Source: Ostrinia nubilalis (taxonomy: Eukaryota > Arthropoda > Insecta > Lepidoptera > Crambidae). Taken from it: DNA of 64,000 nt. Position numbers and translations under genes: made by a program. Position 1 is the stretch's first letter. Each line of letters begins with the position of its first letter. Shown one piece after another: positions 61,040-64,000 of the stretch. The notes beneath the pieces were generated by a model. The model made no database searches, had not been told where the DNA came from, and saw only the letters and a list, made by a program, of their open reading frames with translations. Location: NCBI RefSeq assembly GCF_963855985.1, contig NC_087095.1, positions 10,302,001-10,366,000 on the forward strand. The letters are read 5' to 3'.

Positions 61040-64000
61040 TGTTGAAAATGAATAAACTACTTACTTACCAAATAATTACGTCTGAAAGTATTAAATATTT
61101 CAAGTTGCAAGTTCAAGAAGTAAAAGAGTCGATGTTTTTGTAGTCGTCGGTAAACACGATTGGTCTTTTCACAAACGGCTGTGTCAGCCACTGCTGCTTT
61201 GGTAAATAGCGAAGACAAAGGTCTAATTATTTTTAGTACTTAGTTGAACTCAGCCTTTAAACCTAGACCAAATAATTTTATTAACGAGTTCCAATAGCTA
61301 CTCAATAAGCCGCTTCCATCAATTAAAATGGCTTCTACTACATAACTGTTCTTAATTAATATTGTGATTTATACGATGTTTATGAAGCTTAAACACTGAA
61401 GGTTAATAGGTATCATGTTACAAAACGACTGTTTGTGAAATAACGAATCTTGCAATATCCGACGACATATCCTAAATTTCAAACATTAATGTTTCGCTTG
61501 ACTCTTTGAATTATTAAAATTACTTTCCTCTCCAAGTTGGCATTTGATTCTCAGTCCGCTCACTTCACTCAGGGCGACGACTTTGGCATCCCTTAAGAAA
61601 AGCACCGCATTGTAATAAAAAAACGAAATGAGAGAGAAATGATTTTAAATATTCTAATAAAATTGTTATGAGATAAGCAAAGCAGCTATCATAAAACATA
61701 AGGGTCTGAATATACGTGCTGTAAAAATATCGTAAATTGCACTTGTCCTCAAAAGGGGTACACTTATGGAACGAGTTTTTAAGAAGTTTGTAGTATTTAT
61801 ACGCTGGAAATATGACAAAGAATAAAGAGCTCTTACAACTTTTAAGTGGTAGATTATACTTACCAAAGTATACTAAGGAAAGGAATAAATTTAGTAGGTA
61901 ATTGTTTTGTGCTCCGTAAATAATAAGCTTTAAGTTCACTCAAGTCAGAAACAATTTAGAAGGATACAATAATATAATAAGTAGGTGGAACCGTTCAACC
62001 GTCAGTAGGGCCAGTCACTCTGGCTGCATCATTTCGGGTTGACCGATGGGATAATATAAACCAACTCTCCATCTTCACCATGTGCTGTTACCCAAAACAA
62101 TTTTCTCGAATAATACCTGCCTCTGGGTAGGTATAATTTATTATTCATACAATTCATTTTCATATTCGCTAGTAACAGAGTGTGAATTGATTAATGACGG
62201 TGCGGGCCTGTTCTCGCCTTAACTCCTAATGAAAAGAGAAAAAAATCCGGAGCAAACTGAACAAAGCCTATTGTAAAAATAAACAAAAGGCTTGGGCGAA
62301 TTATTTCTAATGATTAAAAAGTTCCATTAGAATTAGTGTCACGAAAGCGCAAATGTTTTATTTGGAATAGGATAGAAAAGGTATCTCCCTCGTTAAAAAA
62401 ACAGTGTCGTAAATAACCGACATACAAACGAACCAGATGCTGAGCATTAGGTTTGCATGTAATTAAAACTTGCACAATTAAACACAGTCAAGGAGGAAAA
62501 CACGAGAAAATTGAGATAAGATTAATTTTCTGACTAGTTCTCCGGTGGAGTTTGCGCGAGTTGCTGGGAGGATGGCCGCATGCCGTCGCTAGCCGCAAAT
62601 ATGTATTCTGAGATAGGTATAACTAGAAAATAAATTGCTGATTAAGTTTTCATATCTTTCATATTGATATTTTCCCAAAAGCTCTATTATTATGTTAAAT
62701 ATATTCACATTTAATGTGTGTGCGTACTCTTGATTTCAGTCTCATTTAAGTTGTGGTTGTGTGACCGAACGAATTCTGACAGACAGAATAAGCTAGCTCA
62801 TCTGGGCTCCTTCTGTCATGCCTTGAAGGCTTTTGAGTCGTGCTAATTTGTGAACGAAGACAACAGAGGCACAGATGAGGAGGAGATGAACTAAGTGGTG
62901 CGCTAAAGGCTTGGTGCGAATATCATGTAATGCCAACTATGTACGATAGTTGTAATACGTTTAACGAGAAGGCTGATTAAAGATAGCCCTTTGGAAATAG
63001 CTAATTAATAATTATAATTAGTTCAATTGTTGACCATAATATGGATCGCTAGCAGTTATGAAAATTTATTATGGCGTCAGGAGCTGGAATAATTAATAAT
63101 ACTTATATCGTATGTACCAAGACAGTGTGAAAAAATAAGACTGAATTTAAGCTTGAAATGAAATTAATAATGTGTCGGTAACAAACTTTCACGATAACGT
63201 TGAGCAAAAATTGTTTAGAAATAAATAAAATCACACAATTAAGAACGAATTTGACTGAAATAAGAGTATGATAATGACTAATTTTACCAGTTGGCAGCGA
63301 CATGTATCTGTTTTCCTTAATAGTAATTGAATATTGCCTCAGTTATTCATATTAGTACAAATCGTTAATTAATTAATAAATGATCATTAATAATACACGT
63401 GCGTGTATCATATAACCACGACATGCCTAATTAGCAAGGATTAACCTGATCCCATTTATCGGGCACTTTTCAGTCGATGCCTCATTATCGTCGGAGCAAT
63501 CGGCGATTGTTGAAACATAATCACTCGACTGTAATTACAGGGACAGGTCTCAAATAATAAGAGCCTCCATCGAATGCCTCGTTAGACCCAGAATGGGGTC
63601 AGAGCGTGACAGTCCAATGCAGTGACTGGAGCGATTCGGATATTTTTGTCTTTTTTCTTTCGTTCAATTTTTGGTGTTATGATATGTGATAAAGCTGTAT
63701 ATAATCATTATTGTTCTACACGTAAATAAAATGGCGAGCTTTCTATGGAACAGGAGATTGTTGAAGCGAGAATAGCTTAGATGAATTATTATCTACTTAG
63801 GTACTAGGGACAAGCTGGTACTCACAGTGACTTCAGATCATATAATAACCATAAAACATAGAAATTACGAAAATAATACTGTAAATCACTTCAGTACTAC
63901 GGAAACAATAAGTAGGTAAGTATGTTTACTCCTAACTGTCGCACAACGAGGAATAAAAAAGCGAAGAATAAAAACGTTCGGCTTTGATTTCCGAGGAAAA
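61040..64000. other. Unique non-coding DNA to the window end
   Basis: A 124-codon minus frame (61565-61939) is Leu/Phe/Tyr/Lys-rich as expected for AT-rich non-coding DNA and has no motif, so it is not called. A denser GC stretch at 63430-63620 after an AATTAATTAATAAATGATCA run could be a conserved regulatory element. No RNA genes or element ends seen. Confidence 0.5.

Noticed and set aside
61565..61939. 124-codon minus-strand open frame
   Set aside because: Leu/Phe/Tyr/Lys-dominated as expected for AT-rich non-coding DNA, with no motif, no splice context and an overlapping frame of equal quality.

Overview
The window looks like gene-poor nuclear DNA of an insect, most likely a moth or butterfly (Lepidoptera). 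This is an inference from three things. The base composition is AT-rich, with very frequent GTAGGTA/TACCTAC words. There are several 5'-truncated RTE-type retroposon ends of the kind common in lepidopteran genomes. There is also an intact Jockey/CR1-group LINE. I see no bacterial operon, CRISPR array, rRNA or convincing tRNA, and no multi-exon host gene that can be followed. The only long open reading frame is a retrotransposon polyprotein. One short host-like first exon (41 codons ending at a splice donor) is suggested.

Layout. 1-5068: unique non-coding DNA. 5071-9436: a large foldback DNA element (TA target site, CAGGGTG termini) split by a 3.2-kb LINE (5768-8979, minus strand) with an intact 976-residue endonuclease/reverse transcriptase ORF. 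9439-18497: unique DNA with an RTE/SINE-like copy at 14578-14790. 18506-20473: a 1.97-kb DNA transposon with 30-bp inverted ends and an 8-bp target duplication. 20920-21655: a DNA element whose ends carry many CCTAGG-centred repeats. 23835-24115: an RTE 3' end with target duplication. 24581-24696: a small MITE. 24700-32520: unique DNA.

32523-48613 is the most striking part. A unit A-X-B is followed directly by a near-identical A'-B'. A is 32523-35030, X is 35031-39045, B is 39046-42577, and A'-B' runs 42579-48613. The second copy lacks X. X is 4,015 bp, has imperfect inverted ends and is bounded by an 8-bp duplication (CATTATAC), so the second copy is the empty site of a transposon insertion. 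X lies at the splice donor of the candidate exon. The copies differ at only a few bases, so this is either a very recent tandem duplication or two haplotypes placed in tandem by the assembler.

48790-49803 is a complete non-autonomous hAT-like element (12-bp inverted ends, 8-bp duplication). The rest (49812-64000) is unique DNA with RTE relics (50961-51091, 51580-51760), a short GC-rich direct repeat, a possible LINE tail near 59336, and a retroposon C-terminal coding relic at 60846-61036. The elements do not form a pathway. The window is mainly a record of nested mobile-element insertions in intergenic or intronic DNA, and I found no evidence of a new multi-gene system.
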